Program-made: the position numbers and the translations under genes | Assembly (NCBI GenBank): GCA_030374765.1 | Contig: JARGXX010000088.1 | Coordinates: forward strand, 3,038,001 to 3,102,000 | Direction of reading: 5' to 3' | DNA from: Agarophyton chilense | Lineage: Eukaryota; Rhodophyta; Florideophyceae; Gracilariales; Gracilariaceae | Length of the DNA stretch: 64,000 nt | The notes under the pieces: model-generated | Database searches by the model: none | Seen by the model: the letters and a program-made list of their open reading frames with translations, nothing else | Told to the model about the DNA's origin: nothing | In this document: positions 12,740 through 24,689 of the stretch, piece after piece | How positions within the stretch are numbered: position 1 is the stretch's first letter | Layout of the letters: the number at the start of each line of letters is the position of its first letter

Positions 12740-13062
12740 GACGAGGAAGCTCTAGCACCGTTTACTCGGGACTGCGCCGATGGGGGCGGCTTGTCTATGT
12801 ACGGTCTCAGATAGAGGGGCAAGTGACCGGTCAACACGACGTCTCCGGCGTCGCAAAATGGACCAACCTGAAACCTAGGCGCAGACATTGGTCCCCACTA
12901 CCATTGCAACAGGAAACCTATTCTTCCTCTGCTAACTGCTATATATTATTATAGAATTTCGTCCAATGAAAACAGTATGCCAAAACATCGTTGCACCTCT
13001 GCCAAATGGTCCCAGTCCAAGTCATTCCCTCTGTCAGTCATTATCGTCAATTTCAAAAATTG
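12740..13062 (+). repeat. Dispersed repeat R1, inverted copy of 29.50-29.77 kb
   Basis: About 320 bp match the reverse complement of 29500-29770 almost end to end. Shared words include GGTGGGGACCAATGTCTG (as reverse complement), TTGC(G)ACGCC, AACATCGTTG, TCTGCCAA, GTCCAAGTCAT and CTGTCAGTCATTATC. The first 90 bp also match 6760-6850. There is no coding. It could be an LTR, a MITE or another dispersed repeat. Confidence 0.75.
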
Positions 13063-13375
13063 GTGTGTTTTTCAACCTTTTAACCAGCTGCTTAAACTGT
13101 TTGCATGACTACCGCTGCCATTTTCGTGACGCGCACTACCCGAACTCAGGTTAGCATGCCGATGCTGATGCAAACCGCATCTCCGCCGGCCTCGAACCCT
13201 TCAACCACGAAGCTGCGGCTGCTGCTCTGGCTGCCGGCGAGCTAGGTATCATGATGCACGCAGATCCGGCTGCCCTGCTCGCGCTACCCTCCATCGACAT
13301 ACGGCCTCAGTTTTCGCTACGCCCACTACCCCGACTCCGATGTGAATGCTCTCCGCCGCCCTCTCCAATATCTGT

Positions 13376-13620
13376 CTCGTCAGGTTGGCAGTCATAGGGC
13401 AGAACCTCGCCGTCAACAACGCTTGCATGAGCTTCTCCATCGCCGTGCCCAATCGAAGCCCCACCGAGCTTATTAAACTCGTCGCCAGGGCCGAATAACA
13501 GAAAATATGCGAGGAGTCGTAGTACAAATAGACTTGGTTGATGGAGAAGAGAAATGGTCTACTTGGAGATTCATCGGTTACACACGCAGAGGGGAATGTG
13601 CGTCTGTGGGTGATTCAGGG
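13376..13620 (+). pseudogene. Relic resembling 6-phosphogluconate dehydrogenase N-terminus
   Basis: In one plus-strand frame, LAVIGQNLAVNNA is followed by FSIAVPNRSP and LVARAE. This matches the Rossmann start of decarboxylating 6-phosphogluconate dehydrogenases (typically LAVMGQNLALN...F.VAVYNRT...). That enzyme makes ribulose-5-phosphate and NADPH in the pentose phosphate pathway. Only about 40 residues are recognisable. In-frame TAA (13496), TAG (13520) and TAG (13529) follow, each at a place where Gln would read through, and then the similarity is lost. The upstream stretch to 13150 has an Ala-rich frame with HADPAALLALPSID, typical of NAD-dependent oxidoreductases, but in another frame. 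This is a broken fragment of host origin, probably captured or duplicated. Confidence 0.45.
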
Positions 13621-13623
13621 ATG

Positions 13624-14220
13624 CTAGAGGTTGGAAAGAGAACGGGAAGGAGATGTTGAAGATGGTTTAGATGCATTTCGACTATTTTTTCGTCGGTCAT
13701 CAAAGCTCGAAAAGTTGTCTAGTTGGGTACCAAAGGTGCTGCGCTTGCAATTTATCATACCCACAGCTTTGATTCTGTGTCCACTCGATCGAATCTTATG
13801 CCCCACTTTCTTAAGCTTGCGTTTACTCTTTTCTGTGTGCAGCATCGCATCGACTTCACTTCCGTGTTTGGTAGTGCGTCCGCAGCACATCAGGCGTCAA
13901 AAGCCACCAAAATTGCCAATCTTTTGTATGCATCATGCGCTAGGAGCTTGTGAGAGCCGCTGTAAACGAACGAAGAGAGGCGGGTTCATCTCACAGCTAC
14001 CTCGGCAATGGCTCAATACTGGACTCTGGGTTCCGTTTTTGTACAGAGGGTTACACAGCGAGCGTTGGCTATTTAAATCCCCCCTTGGCTGTCTTTTTTC
14101 TTGTTGAGGGTTCCTTGTCTCAGATCACAATCGTCGGTTTTGATCAACGCAAGTCACTGAATTTTAAAAAAAAAGCTACATGTATAACAACTTAAGAACA
14201 TCAACAATGCAAACATCGTA
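13624..14220. other. Stretch without recognisable gene
   Basis: A 158-codon plus-strand frame (13631-14107) has no motif I recognise and is probably chance or 3' flank of the relic before it. Confidence 0.35.
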
Positions 14221-14224
14221 AAAA

Positions 14225-14700
14225 ATGGATAAGCCTTTGGTTGTCGTACTAAAACTGGGTGGGATGGGCTACGTCCAGATCACCAATCTTTCCAAGGTTC
14301 GCATAATAGAACTAGGCCTCGCGTGCCCCTGTATCGAAGCACTAAAGACTGCCGCCAGCAAGCTGTTCGCAAAAGCAAACCTTAATTCCTACTAAAAAGC
14401 CATTTTGGATCCTCATACATACACTGTTGTAATCGCCACATCTCCTGCAACTCACCTCGAGCTCATTGAACTGGCTGCAAACGCCGGAAAGCATATATTC
14501 TCTAAAACGCGGCTAGGGTTTAATTCCCAAACTATTTGCGAGCGCATCGCACATGTGAAGAATACTAGCGTGCGTTTCATGATGAGATTCATGAGACGTT
14601 GATATAGCGCCTACGTTTCTGCTAGAGGATTGGTGGATAAAGGTGATATCAAAGACCACATAGTGCTCAAGTGCAACAGTGGAAACACGGCTCAATAATA
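14225..14700 (+). pseudogene. Gfo/Idh/MocA-family oxidoreductase relic
   Basis: The frame from ATG 14225 begins with a degenerate nucleotide-binding loop (VVVLKLGGMGYVQITNLSK; the family usual is G.GRMG..H..NL). It continues through DPHTYTVVIATSPATHLELI and AANAGKHIFSKTRLGFN. These match the family pattern AVVIATPT..H.......AL.AGKHVF.EKPL. Then NTSVRFMMRFMRR precedes the substrate domain. The 'EKPL' Lys-Pro pair is changed to TRLG. There is an in-frame TAA at 14393-14395 and TGA at 14600-14602, and similarity fades after about 14700. Family members are NAD(P)-dependent sugar or inositol dehydrogenases. About 155 residues of the usual 330-370 remain, so this is a truncated pseudogene or captured fragment. 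Confidence 0.7.
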
Positions 14701-14815
14701 GTCTGCGTGAATTTGTCAATGGGATGTCCAGTTAGCAAAATTCGTTGTGTTCCACTCCGTTCAGCTCAGCTGAACGACTGAGACTTTTAAGTTTCTCGTG
14801 TTTGGTGAGGTCAAC

Positions 14816-15561
14816 ATGGCCAAGGCTCAGCCTTCGAGCACAGTGGACTTGTTCTTTAGTTCGGCCCCTCCCCCTTCGCAATTTATCAATCCTTCCGAAG
14901 CAGCTCAGCATCAGTTGCATCCTGCCGTCTCGCCATTCCCGGACTACTCTCTGTCCCCACCGCCACCCTTTATCAATAATCGTTTCGTCCTCGTCAAAAA
15001 TCTGCCAAAGATGAATCGGAACCCTGATCTAACTATCAAGCTCAAGCTTCGAAGCTCTTTTATCCATTTGGTGTAACTAAGTTATCATTGGGAACCGATC
15101 TCGACCCTAGACAAAAGAAGCTTTGCTTCAAATGTTCAAGTAGAGACCAAATCATTTGCGGCCATCTTGAGATTCAAGAATATAAAATCGGTCTCACAAA
15201 AGTGTTAAACATAGATACTCGAACCAAGCTTGATATGAAGGCTGCCTTTGACATTCACTGCAGAAAGACTGTATTCTCAATCAACGTTCGTTGGTTTTTT
15301 GGAATTCGTCCACACGATGTATCACCCGCCGGTCTAACCATTTTACAGAAAGCTCCAGTTCACAAACGGCTGCAGATTGAATTTAAAGAGCGCCTAAATG
15401 TTCCGGAGCCTAGAATTTCGAACGAAACTGAATCTGCTGTATATATTGACAGCCTAAGTGACGGAACTCTTTCTGTATATTTATTGATTTGTTCTTTGAA
15501 CAGAGATCCATCCAGAGAAGAACCAAAATCAAGATTCACCAACGATCACCCTTTTCTTTAA
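14816..15561 (+). pseudogene. Unrecognised two-frame coding stretch
   Basis: From ATG 14816 a Pro/Ser-rich frame (MAKAQPSSTVDLFFSS...PPPPFINNRFVLVKNLPK) runs to 15076. A second frame continues from 15088 to 15561 with CFKCSSRDQIICGHLE and FSINVRWFFGIRPHDVSPAGL. The change of frame at about 15080 could be a frameshift or a short intron. I do not recognise the protein. A weak echo of the first part (PPIWVENRFDFNVFVQNLSK) occurs at 16195-16260, suggesting a repeated or duplicated domain. Confidence 0.3.
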
Positions 15562-17220
15562 TTTCAAAAGCTATATTTTGGGTTACTTTGATTGCTTCCC
15601 TGTTTAGTAGTAATTGCGAATCATCAGCGGGACTTTGAGATGATTTTGGTTTATCTCCAATTGCATCCATCTCCACGCTTTGATTCCCATTGTTGCTAAC
15701 TTTGCACTTCTTTTCCTTTAATCGTTCGGTATGGCCTTTTTTTTCTTTCGGTGATCTTCACTCCGGTCGGATTCGGAGGCAGTAGAGATTGTGTGGTGCG
15801 TATCGTTTCTTTATTGGTTTTGTGAAATCTCTCGTTATTATTATCTCTAGTATCGACAACTGTTTGACAGTCAGCAAGCATTATTATCGTCACCATAATT
15901 CCTTTACTTCATCTTCTTTTCGCTTCTTTCATCAGTTCGCCAAACTTTTCTATAGCGACAAGGCCCATCGCTACTACAAGGCAATGTACTAGATTAAACA
16001 GGGAGTTGTTATCGGATCATTTCAAATGCTTCTTAAATTCTTGTTCTGTAGATTTATGGGGATATACATCAACGACTTTGCCTGTATGAAGCGAATTACT
16101 GGTAAACAATTCCATTTTCTTTTGCAACGAATACATGTCAATTACACTGCATATGTTTCTCACATTTCAGACGTCACTGAACGAATGGAACTCACGGTTG
16201 AACCTCCAATATGGGTCGAAAATCGATTCGATTTCAATGTGTTCGTCCAAAATCTCTCTAAATCTAGGCTCAGTGTAGTATACGCTCTAACGGAGAGAGC
16301 AGACACCTGCGAGAGCGTTCGGACTGCCGATGGGTCGCTTGCGGCGAAGTGAAAGGGGTGGTAGAGCTACAACACCAGCGAGCTGGAAGTGGGGTGTAAG
16401 GCCACTACTCGCCAACGAGGGTGAACAGTGCAACTATAAAAAGTTGAAGGAACGTAGGTACGAGACGGCTCGTGAAGTGGATGGGGGCTGACTATCTATT
16501 ATGGCTCGTCCGGATCTCCGGTTAAGGAATCCTAAGCGAGGAACAGAATAGTCATGATGCCCATGTTGTCTCCTTTACTTGGAGTCGGCGCTCACCTCTG
16601 GTGCACTATATACTGTGTGCCAGGGTGAATGCCCAAATAAATATATAAATAATACCCAGTGGTCAGCCACTTAGCCAAACTACTGTATGGGTATGGTCCC
16701 TAATGGACGTCTAGCTACAAAGGGTATTAAAACCTGCCACTTGGATCGCAACTACATGCGCCGTTGCAAGCCAGTCCACTCGTGATGCCACGTGTTCCAC
16801 TAATGTACCCTGCCTCCTGGCATTCTACGCGGTGTGCCGTTTCATATCACAAGTGTGATGACATCACTCACTTATGAGTTCCAACCACGACTTCGCGAAA
16901 AATCATCCTATCGGATTCCCCGACATTGTAGAATACTACACTCAGTGAGGAAGGATTTCTCATATGAAAACGGACACTTCACAATATGCCGACAGAAAAA
17001 TCGGAGTGATTCCATGATCTTACAATCGCATCGTACGATTAGCTCGTTATCTACTTCATCTTCGATCTTCACTTCGTGACGTGCAAGTAAAACTCGTATT
17101 GTTTCAGTTGAAAAGATAAGATGGAGTTGGAAACATCATTCTTTCGGATGAAACAAAAGCTTCAAGCTAGCTCAAAACATGCAACGACGCCAGTTCATTC
17201 TCCTTCTTGCAAAAGAACCT
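15562..17220. other. Intergenic, possible promoter-like and polyA-like words
   Basis: No supported gene. A 108-codon plus-strand frame at 16026-16352 is of unknown nature. Between 16330 and 16830 there is a TATAAAAAG at 16435 and an AATAAATATATAAATAA run at 16638. Such a layout is seen in LTRs or short retroposons, but no partner copy was found in the window. Confidence 0.3.
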
Positions 17221-17224
17221 CAGG

Positions 17225-18820
17225 TCAGTGCAAGTTTTCCATGTTTGTGACAAATGCACGCCTAACAGCAAATTGCCTCGATGGTTTTATGCATATTTCT
17301 ATAAACTTTTTCAATGAGTAGATGGTGTATTCTGAAATAAGTTCATCGAGGATCTCGGGTGGGACAAGCAACCTACAATTCTGAATAGCATGATATCTGG
17401 AACGGAGAGGGGACATGGAGCGTATGCGCGATTCTTTGCATACTTCAGACCCTCCGCGAGTCAAAACTTACAGTTGTTTTGGAATGTCAGAGAAAGGGAC
17501 TTTCTTAAATTGCACATACACGCAATATCCCGAATTGGAAGCTTCAGTATATCCGGTGCCTTGGAAGAGGTACCGTCTTGGAACTGCGATGATTGGATAA
17601 CATTCAACAACAAATCGTGTTTTTTCTACATAAGTATATGTAAACCAAAGGGATAGTTTGTTTGTGAAGGGCTTCAAGTACCTTTTCTGGAAGTCATGGT
17701 GCCGCTGTATGAATATGGCCAGTGACTTAAACATTCGAATATTGCAGAGATCTCTAGACATGTTCTCACACCAACTACTTCGTCCGATTTTGGCACGCTA
17801 TGTAGTAAATTCTTGATTTGGTGTTGATTCACATCGCAATCGTCAAGAAAAAAAACGACTTCTTAAATGCTTTCTCTGTAGCTTCTATGCAAGCTGCGAT
17901 TTGGTTAATTGTAATAATGGCCGGTAGGATCGGAATCATGGACTTGAACTTCGTTAGGACATCTACGAAGGCAGATACCGCTTCACCATTGACAAACCTC
18001 ATAAAAAATGTAAGGAGGAACCCGTCATTTGAACTTCCATTAATTGTTATAATCGGAAATCTATAACGATTTGCTACTGCCTTTCAATCAATAGAAACAA
18101 CGGGGACAACTCCGAACGATTTGTAACCGTCAATCCACCAAGCCAAAGCCCAGCGTGCCGATACCATTTGTTCTTCACCGTCGTGAGTAATGTAGTACCT
18201 ATTTTCGACGTTTTTCTCGTCTAACATGACCAACAGCCTGAACAGTTTCTTGCATGCAGATTCTTTTGGTTTACTTATTCCCCGGCCATACCACAAAATC
18301 TTTCGGACAGATGTTGGGTTTATGAAAAATACATAACTATCTTTCAAATACCTTACGGTATCTGGGACAGAAAAATGTAGCTTACATGTCATGTGTAAGG
18401 CTTCAATATGCATCTTTGGAGGCAGATGGCGAAATCCGGCCCTGGTTGTCGAAGGTGGGTGTGTGTGTCCCGCGTCTTGGATGTCTCCATCATATGACTT
18501 TACCTCCCTATCCTTCTCGGGAGTTTGTGTTTTGAGTGTTATGTAAAACCCGCAAGCCTCCCTTTCTTTTTTCATTGTACATTTCAGTATACTTTTGTTG
18601 AGGACCCTTTTATCTTCAGCCATCCCAGTTCTTTTTTTCGACGTCTTTTTGTTTAAGAAATAACGAATTTCTACACTTTGGGCTGTATCCCATGGTCTCC
18701 GCAATAAACCTTACTTCCCTTATCACGTCCTGGCCAGAAGATTCAAGTGGAAAGCTTCCCAAGTACCACATGAGAGTTGCTTTAAAGAAATTGGCAACTT
18801 CACACTCGTTTAGTAGCATA
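17225..18820 (-). mobile_element. Mutator-like (MULE) transposon, decayed
   Basis: Minus-strand coding shows the MULE layout. A FAR1/WRKY-like zinc-binding start has CGFYITL and a GHTHPPS His pair. The pre-catalytic domain has LPPKMHIEALHMTCKLHF, and the DDE start is VVSID at 18095. Beyond a TGA right after the Asp, the frame continues with KAVANRYRFPIITINGSSND and PAIITINQIAACIEATEKAF, the counterpart of the MULE stretch ending TD..LA...A, where the second Asp is replaced. Several more stops follow down to about 17225. No terminal inverted repeats could be seen by eye. Frames upstream to about 20.67 kb on the same strand may belong to the same element. Confidence 0.7.
18084..18704 (-). pseudogene. 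MULE transposase N-terminal half
   Basis: A 206-codon open frame carries the zinc-binding and MULE N-terminal domains and ends at the first catalytic Asp (VVSID). The Cys and paired His of the zinc module are visible. The next codon is TGA, where MULE proteins normally have Gly (DGT), and the downstream catalytic core is decayed. The enzyme would cut and paste MULE DNA in the nucleus; this copy cannot. Confidence 0.75.
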
Positions 18821-18897
18821 TGTATCTCATAGATTTGTGTTCAGAGCAAAACGTTTTCCTTGATCTCACTACCTATACCACTACCAATCGTATCCTC

Positions 18898-20665
18898 TTA
18901 GTCTATCGGAAGTTTGATGAGCTCGATTGGCAGTTCTTCCTCGTCTTCAAGAAACCAAAACTTCTCGATCAGTTTGGCATCTGTTCCGTAGTTAGAATCT
19001 CCTTCGTGCTTTCCGTTGTTCTCCTTATTCAATAGAGCGATATTCATAGTTTGAATTTCAAGATAGTTGAACTGCAGATCGGGTTTTGAACCACTATCTA
19101 TGGAAGGCATATTTCCACCAGACGATAATTTCATAAATATAGAACAATCAGCCGAAGCGGTTGGTACGTTGGTGACGTCTTTTTCTACCAGATTTCTGAC
19201 GTCACCGCCTTCATCCACTGAACTCGACCGTAAACCAGTGACATCAAAAGTAGGTTGCAAGGAATTTTTTTGTCCAAAGTAGAACCGCTTTCCCATGAAG
19301 ATGGGACTACTGGGATTGTACTATCATTTGGCACAAAAGATGGTTTCTTAGGGGCCACTACATTTTCTAGAAATAAAGGAGTATTACTTCAGCGAGAAAC
19401 AGAGGGCGGGAGAACTTTCGGTAGAACGCCTGGAAACGTCGGTTTCTGAAACAATATGCCTTTTGAAAGCCGTAGTACGCCATCTGAAATGCGTTGTAGT
19501 TTGATATACTCTTCTTCTCGAGGAAAGCATTTGATATAATGGAAGTTCCAGAACCGTTCTGTCTTGAGGCGATCTGCTTTCTGCAATTCCAGTATTATTC
19601 TCTCCACGGAAAGATTCAGAGATTGACAACGGTTTTGCCAATCTGCTTCACTGAAATTGACTCTTTCATGTTTATGAGTGCAGTTGAGTGACACTGTCTG
19701 GTTTGATTTCAGATCGTAAAGTTTTATCATCAGGTGAAAAGGAAAAGAGTTCACGTAATTACTGTGTCGCAAACACCGTAGGCGGCAATCGATGAGGCGA
19801 CACGAACCCTTTTTAGGGAACTGGACGTATCGAAGGTAGTGCATGGAATACATGAATCCTTCGGAGCATGCGATTGAATCCATGAACCCAAGAAATTTAG
19901 AAACATCTCCTCATAAACGCTTTCCATCAGAGCTGAAAATGTCTATTAGAACTACGATTGAATTTGGTTTAACCAGACTATTTCTTTTTCTCGACGCTTT
20001 GGGCCAAAATTTCTTCAATGTTACCGACACCGGCTTCTGTGATGTCACAAAGAATACATAAAGCAGCCAGATTGCTAAAAGAGAATCAAATTCTTGGTTT
20101 CGAAGCGCGGGAACGGTACAAATAATCATTAGTGTTTAGATGACAGGAGATTTCTTCTTTGTTGAACTGCGAGAACGAAAAAAGAATTATTAGTGTTTAG
20201 ATGATACGATTTCTTTTCCAAAGCCGTTATAGGTGTCTGCTTCTTTGTTGAAGTTGAAATGGTCCCGATATCCTGAACATCTTTGTCAATGAAAGATGTA
20301 TCGGTAAGCCTGGCCTTTTCAAAGAGGTTGAAAATATGCCTGCGGTTTGCCTCGCTGAATTCGCTTCTCTTCAAGAATGGATGCATCTTTTTGAGTCAAA
20401 TACTTGGGTCAGAGCAATGTTGAAAATAATCTTCACAAAAGGTCAACGGATATTTACATACCATAGTTTCACCGACATCGTCAATCCTAAACAAAACAGA
20501 TGTCGTTATAGTCCGAAATAGGCGACCCCTTATCGCCATGCATCTGTACAACTCCGAGAGCTTGGAATTTGTGCCATAATTTCTAAGCTTCGGCGCAAAA
20601 AGCTTATCTTCCGTTAGTTCTGTAGCTGCTGCTATAACGAAACAACCACAACAATACCCAGCCAA
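18898..20665 (-). pseudogene. Unrecognised minus-strand frames next to MULE
   Basis: Four moderate frames lie in the same direction as the MULE: 18898-19296, 19389-19883, 20129-20386 and 20396-20665. One reads CRLIDCRLRCLRHSNYVNSF...LNCTHKHERVNF and another KRSEFSEANRRHIFNLFEKARL. None carries a domain I can name. The shared strand and spacing make a second MULE-borne gene possible, but this is inference. Confidence 0.3.
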
Positions 20666-20669
20666 AATC

Positions 20670-22460
20670 CCTTATAGTTTAGGACATCTAATATACTTTC
20701 GTATTGATATAGTTGCTATAGTTTCGTCAAAGAGAACACTGACGTCGAATGCTTTCCTGAAAGATCTCAGAATTTGATCAGGACATTACCGTTAACAGCT
20801 GGCTACAAAATAAACTGTAGGCTTCTCTTTAAAACCTAATTCCAATTGAATAAAGTGTTATTAGATCAAGAATCTCGCATGAACACCATTGAAGTGATTT
20901 AGGACAAAAAAGGTCTATTTTCCTTGAATCTCCTGTTACATTCGTCGTGAATGCTTCTTTCAGATTGAAGTAAAATGAATCTCGCTTCAATGGTTCTTAC
21001 TTAATCCGATTGCCGTAATAAGTTAGAGAGGACCCTGTACCATAAGTTCAGTAACCTACAAATCGAAGTGGTCTTATTTCCATAAGAGCTGCGGTTATGA
21101 AATCGGAAGAGAGATAAAATCCCGGCTTCGAGCTGTGAAAAAACGATACTTGAGTGTCCCCAAGCTCTTCAGCTTTTACAATATCGTAGAAGTGCTGGTG
21201 CACTACATGAAAATTGAGTTCCGTTTTTTGTCAGTTTCACTTTTTCATACTGATCTAATTATTTGTTAAAGTCTATGCATATATTAGAATTTTAATAATT
21301 AAACTGCAAAGAATGGTTAAAACGCTGATACTGGTTTCATAATGAAGAAAGAACGTGCGAAGCGAGAACGTTTTGAAAACAAAATGGATACGACGGGAGA
21401 CCGGTGCGATAGCAGACAGTTTGGTCAACAGGATATCAGCGATGAATATGGAACTTGCTGTGGACGCCATGACGATAAAGGATCACGACGCTGGTGGCAA
21501 CAAACTCTAGGGGGACACAAACGGATAAAAAACTCTCGCAAGTACCAGTCTACATGAACATGACACACTAGAGTAGAATGGTAGTTCGTAGGAAGAAACA
21601 AAGATTGAATGACAGCCCATGTCCGTATAAAAAAGTAGACTGACGTAGCAGAAGACAAAACCAATTCAAAATAGCAAAGTCAGGCAATAAAAAGTAAAAG
21701 CGTGAAAAGAGCAATGACAATGAACAAAGCCAACTGCAAGACAAAACTCTTCGGTCTAGTGTCGTATAAAAGAGATTACTCAGAAACCGTAGCACAAACG
21801 AGCCCAACAAAGGGCAATGCTTCACGGATGTGAGCAAAAGATAAGTACAAGATCGCACGTCTGAGAGGGTTTGATATGGATATGTGAAGTTGAGGCGACA
21901 AACGAAAGAAAGACTGGGTTTGCAAGTAAAGATTGGGGGGAGAAGGTGTCCGGAGATAAGTAATGTTCTTCGATTTTTCTCAGCTAGAGTGCTCCAGGTA
22001 GTTGATATAGACTGTCGAACTTTTAATCGTAGAGTTGGGGATTCCAGAAGATAAACTTACCAAATACTATAGTACAAAGTCTCCCGGGCAACTATCGTAC
22101 AAATAGGAGCCCCTTGCCTACTGGAGCGCTTACGTAAATTATGCCAAAATATTCATTTGCATATTTTAATTCACCACCCACACCAGTCCAAAGAGGCATA
22201 GGTGGCTGCGCAGTTGACCTAAAAATCAACTAACGTCAGCAAATTATCTAGTTTAGCGATGATGCGTCAAAATCATCCCTTTAGGAACAATTAGAAAGTA
22301 CCTACGTTGATACTATCGTCCATAGTGGATGTCTAGGTAACCTAAATATTACTCAGTCTTCATGCAAAAACGTAGTAATCTTTTTTAGTCTATATAAACA
22401 ATCTCTTTACTTGTAATGGAAACCATTTCTATTGTGCATTCTCCCACACGTTCACACCAT
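20670..22460. other. Intergenic, no recognisable gene
   Basis: A/T-rich DNA with short frames only. The 96-codon minus-strand Leu/Phe-rich frame at 21568-21858 looks like chance. Confidence 0.35.
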
Positions 22461-22468
22461 CCATCAGA

Positions 22469-22786
22469 ATGAATTCCATTACTCTTAATCATGTTACTAA
22501 CTCTCTAGATATTCTACAGAATGCACGTACGGAGCGTGAAGAAGAATTTAAAAAGTATTCTTTCGAGGATGAATGCCCTGATTCAGACAAAGAAACAGAT
22601 TGTGAGTGTCCATTTTTGGACAGCTTTTACATGAGAGAAGGATCTGAGGCAGATTTTAAAATGACCAATTTTTCTCGCGAAGAATTTAATATTATTTGGA
22701 GAAATATCCGGAAAACTGTTGCGGACTCATGGAATGTTGGTCGCGGAAAAAATATTCGTTTAAACCTAAGGATGTTTTCTTCATGA
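22469..22786 (+). pseudogene. Harbinger/IS5-like transposase N-terminal fragment
   Basis: A 105-codon open frame with an acidic N-terminus (DECPDSDKETDCEC) and the conserved FSREEFNIIW...WNVGRGK motif. It ends where the family reads KDVFFM; the sequence shifts frame there. It is part of the decayed element around it. Confidence 0.65.
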
Positions 22787-23840
22787 TTTTGGCTGTGCTC
22801 TAACACGGAGGTAATTGGGATTGTTTTAGGCAACATATTCAACGTCAAGGGCTCTTCATTTGATCGTGTACTTATTAATTTCATTCAGTCAATAGACACA
22901 GAAATTTATAATAGTTTTGTGGCTAGTGCAGATGGAGAATATCCGATGAAGAGAATGATGCGCAAGAACTGCACTTTTAAGAATTTTAAATTTGTGCGCT
23001 ATGCATCTGAGGTTACATCTCAACAAAGTTTTTGATCGGCTATAAATATTGCTGAAGGTAAGAAGTATTTCAGTGGTAAGCACAACTTGTATGGCTTTAA
23101 AGTAGAAGTATATGTTTTCCCAAATGGAATTGCTATTGATTGCTCTTAACATCATCCTTCGTCAGTTGCAGACATTAACATATTTGTTTCAAATATCGAT
23201 TTTCATAAGAGAGGTTTAGAAAAACGGGATGATGAAAGAAATTTTTTGGACTCTGATTTTCTATCTGAAAAATATTCTGATCAATGGGAAGTGGTTATGG
23301 AAAATGACATCAGGGCGCAATGCAACACGTTCGCGCATTTCATCCTAATAAGAAACCAAAATTAGGGAATTAGTCTCGAAGCGAACAGACGAAGAACAGT
23401 AGAATTATGTCTGATCGAATAATTGTAGAAAACTATTTCGGACGTCTTTGTGGTTTATGGGGAGTTTTATCTAAACAATATTGGTGATCTGAAAAATTCT
23501 ACGAGGATGTAATCTGCTTTTGTCTTTCCATAACTAATGCTCATGTGCTACGGAATTATTTGAGAGCTGAATGTTTGGATTTTTAAAATCGTTAAAAAAA
23601 TACCTACACTCTATTGGGGAAGGAATAGGGCAGAAACGCCGACTGAAGCAGAGAAAGTATATAGAAAAGCGCCAGAGGCGTATGAATGCCAAGTTTGGTT
23701 ATGCCATTCTGGTTCATAATGATGAAACCATTGACCCCTGCAATATAAAATCGACTATTCAGTTGTTTATGCTCACTCTGAGTATTAGTATTTGCCTTTT
23801 TCATTTATGTTTATCTACATTTAAAGATTTGTTGTGTTTT
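22469..23840 (+). mobile_element. Harbinger/IS5-like transposon, decayed
   Basis: A plus-strand transposase relic starts at ATG 22469. FSREEFNIIWRNIRKTVADSWNVGRGK and, beyond a frame change, a 'KDVFFMILAVL.HGGNWD' stretch match the N-terminal part of a DDE transposase family common in oomycetes. TFKNFKFVRYAS.VTSQQ follows near 22970. SGKHNLYGFKVEVYVFPNGIAIDC lies near 23080-23150, and DRIIVENYFGRL near 23410 matches the family C-terminal motif. The order and spacing match the family. Many in-frame stops and several frameshifts are present. The terminal repeats were not resolved. Confidence 0.7.
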
Positions 23841-23849
23841 TTAATATGT

Positions 23850-24100
23850 TAAACGCATTTGCGCCTACTGTACTGTATTGTTTATGTAGTGTGATGAGGT
23901 TTCTGCGCAATTACTAGGTAACAGTCGCAGAGCCCTACTGTTAATGGCAACAGTGCCTTACAGAGGGCGCCATGCACCGTCAGGCGCAGCATTGCAACCA
24001 CATTCCTGGACATACGCTGTTGCCGGCGTCCTAATCTCTCAAATTAAATATTGAAATATGCATAGGAAGGGACAGCTAGCTTTTTAGATAAGCTTTGAAA
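23850..24100. other. Intergenic flank of gypsy-A
   Basis: No gene seen. There is a short palindromic stretch with ACTGTTGCC-like words (GGCAACAGTGCC near 23945). No target-site duplication of gypsy-A could be fixed. Confidence 0.3.
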
Positions 24101-24277
24101 TGCGCTTGACTCTGTGGGCAAGCGTACCCTTTCTTTCTTCTCCGACTGTTCCCTCCCTTTCCACTAAAGAGCCGCCGCCGCTCTCGCGCCTCTAAAATAT
24201 CCGGCGCAAGCGGCGGCGAGCTCGCTATGCACTTCGTCGACATGTGGGGCGCGCATGCGCGCCACACGTGCCCGACA
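24101..24277 (-). repeat. 3' LTR of gypsy-A
   Basis: Partner of 29263-29415. It differs by about one base in ten and carries an extra GC-rich palindromic stretch (GGCGCGCATGCGCGCC) of about 20 bp near 24250 that the other LTR lacks. Confidence 0.85.
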
Positions 24278-24689
24278 CGGTCCCCCCTTAGCCTGCGCCA
24301 CCGTGGCCAAGGACAAGTGGAAGGAACCGCCAACCTCCAGCCTGCACTGTCTGCTGGAGCAACCGCGCACTAATATCTTGCGCGCGTCGTCGCTCCTTAC
24401 TTTCCTCTAAGCTCAACCACCGCGCTACCCACGACTGCTCCACCCTCTCCCATCCTTCACGGCGGCCCCCACAGCTTCCTTCCTCCTTCCTCCCCACGAT
24501 GCCGCGACGCGCGATGAATGCCCGCAGTCCCCATGCCCCAGCTCCACCGGAACGTGGGATAGCTCCGGTTTCTCTCGCGCTGCAGCGACACGAGACGGGC
24601 GGCACTGGTTTCTGCAGGTGCGAAGGCTGACGTCTGTACCTCTTCAGCCTCCTCGTGTGTATGGCACTGCGCGTGACCCGCCCAGTAGA

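Noticed and set aside
17818-18066. Plus-strand 82-codon ORF in the MULE
   Set aside because: It is antisense to the MULE catalytic region, which has clear homology.
24288-24605. 105-codon GC-rich minus-strand ORF between integrase and LTR of gypsy-A
   Set aside because: It lies in the non-coding 3' part of the element and is explained by high GC content.
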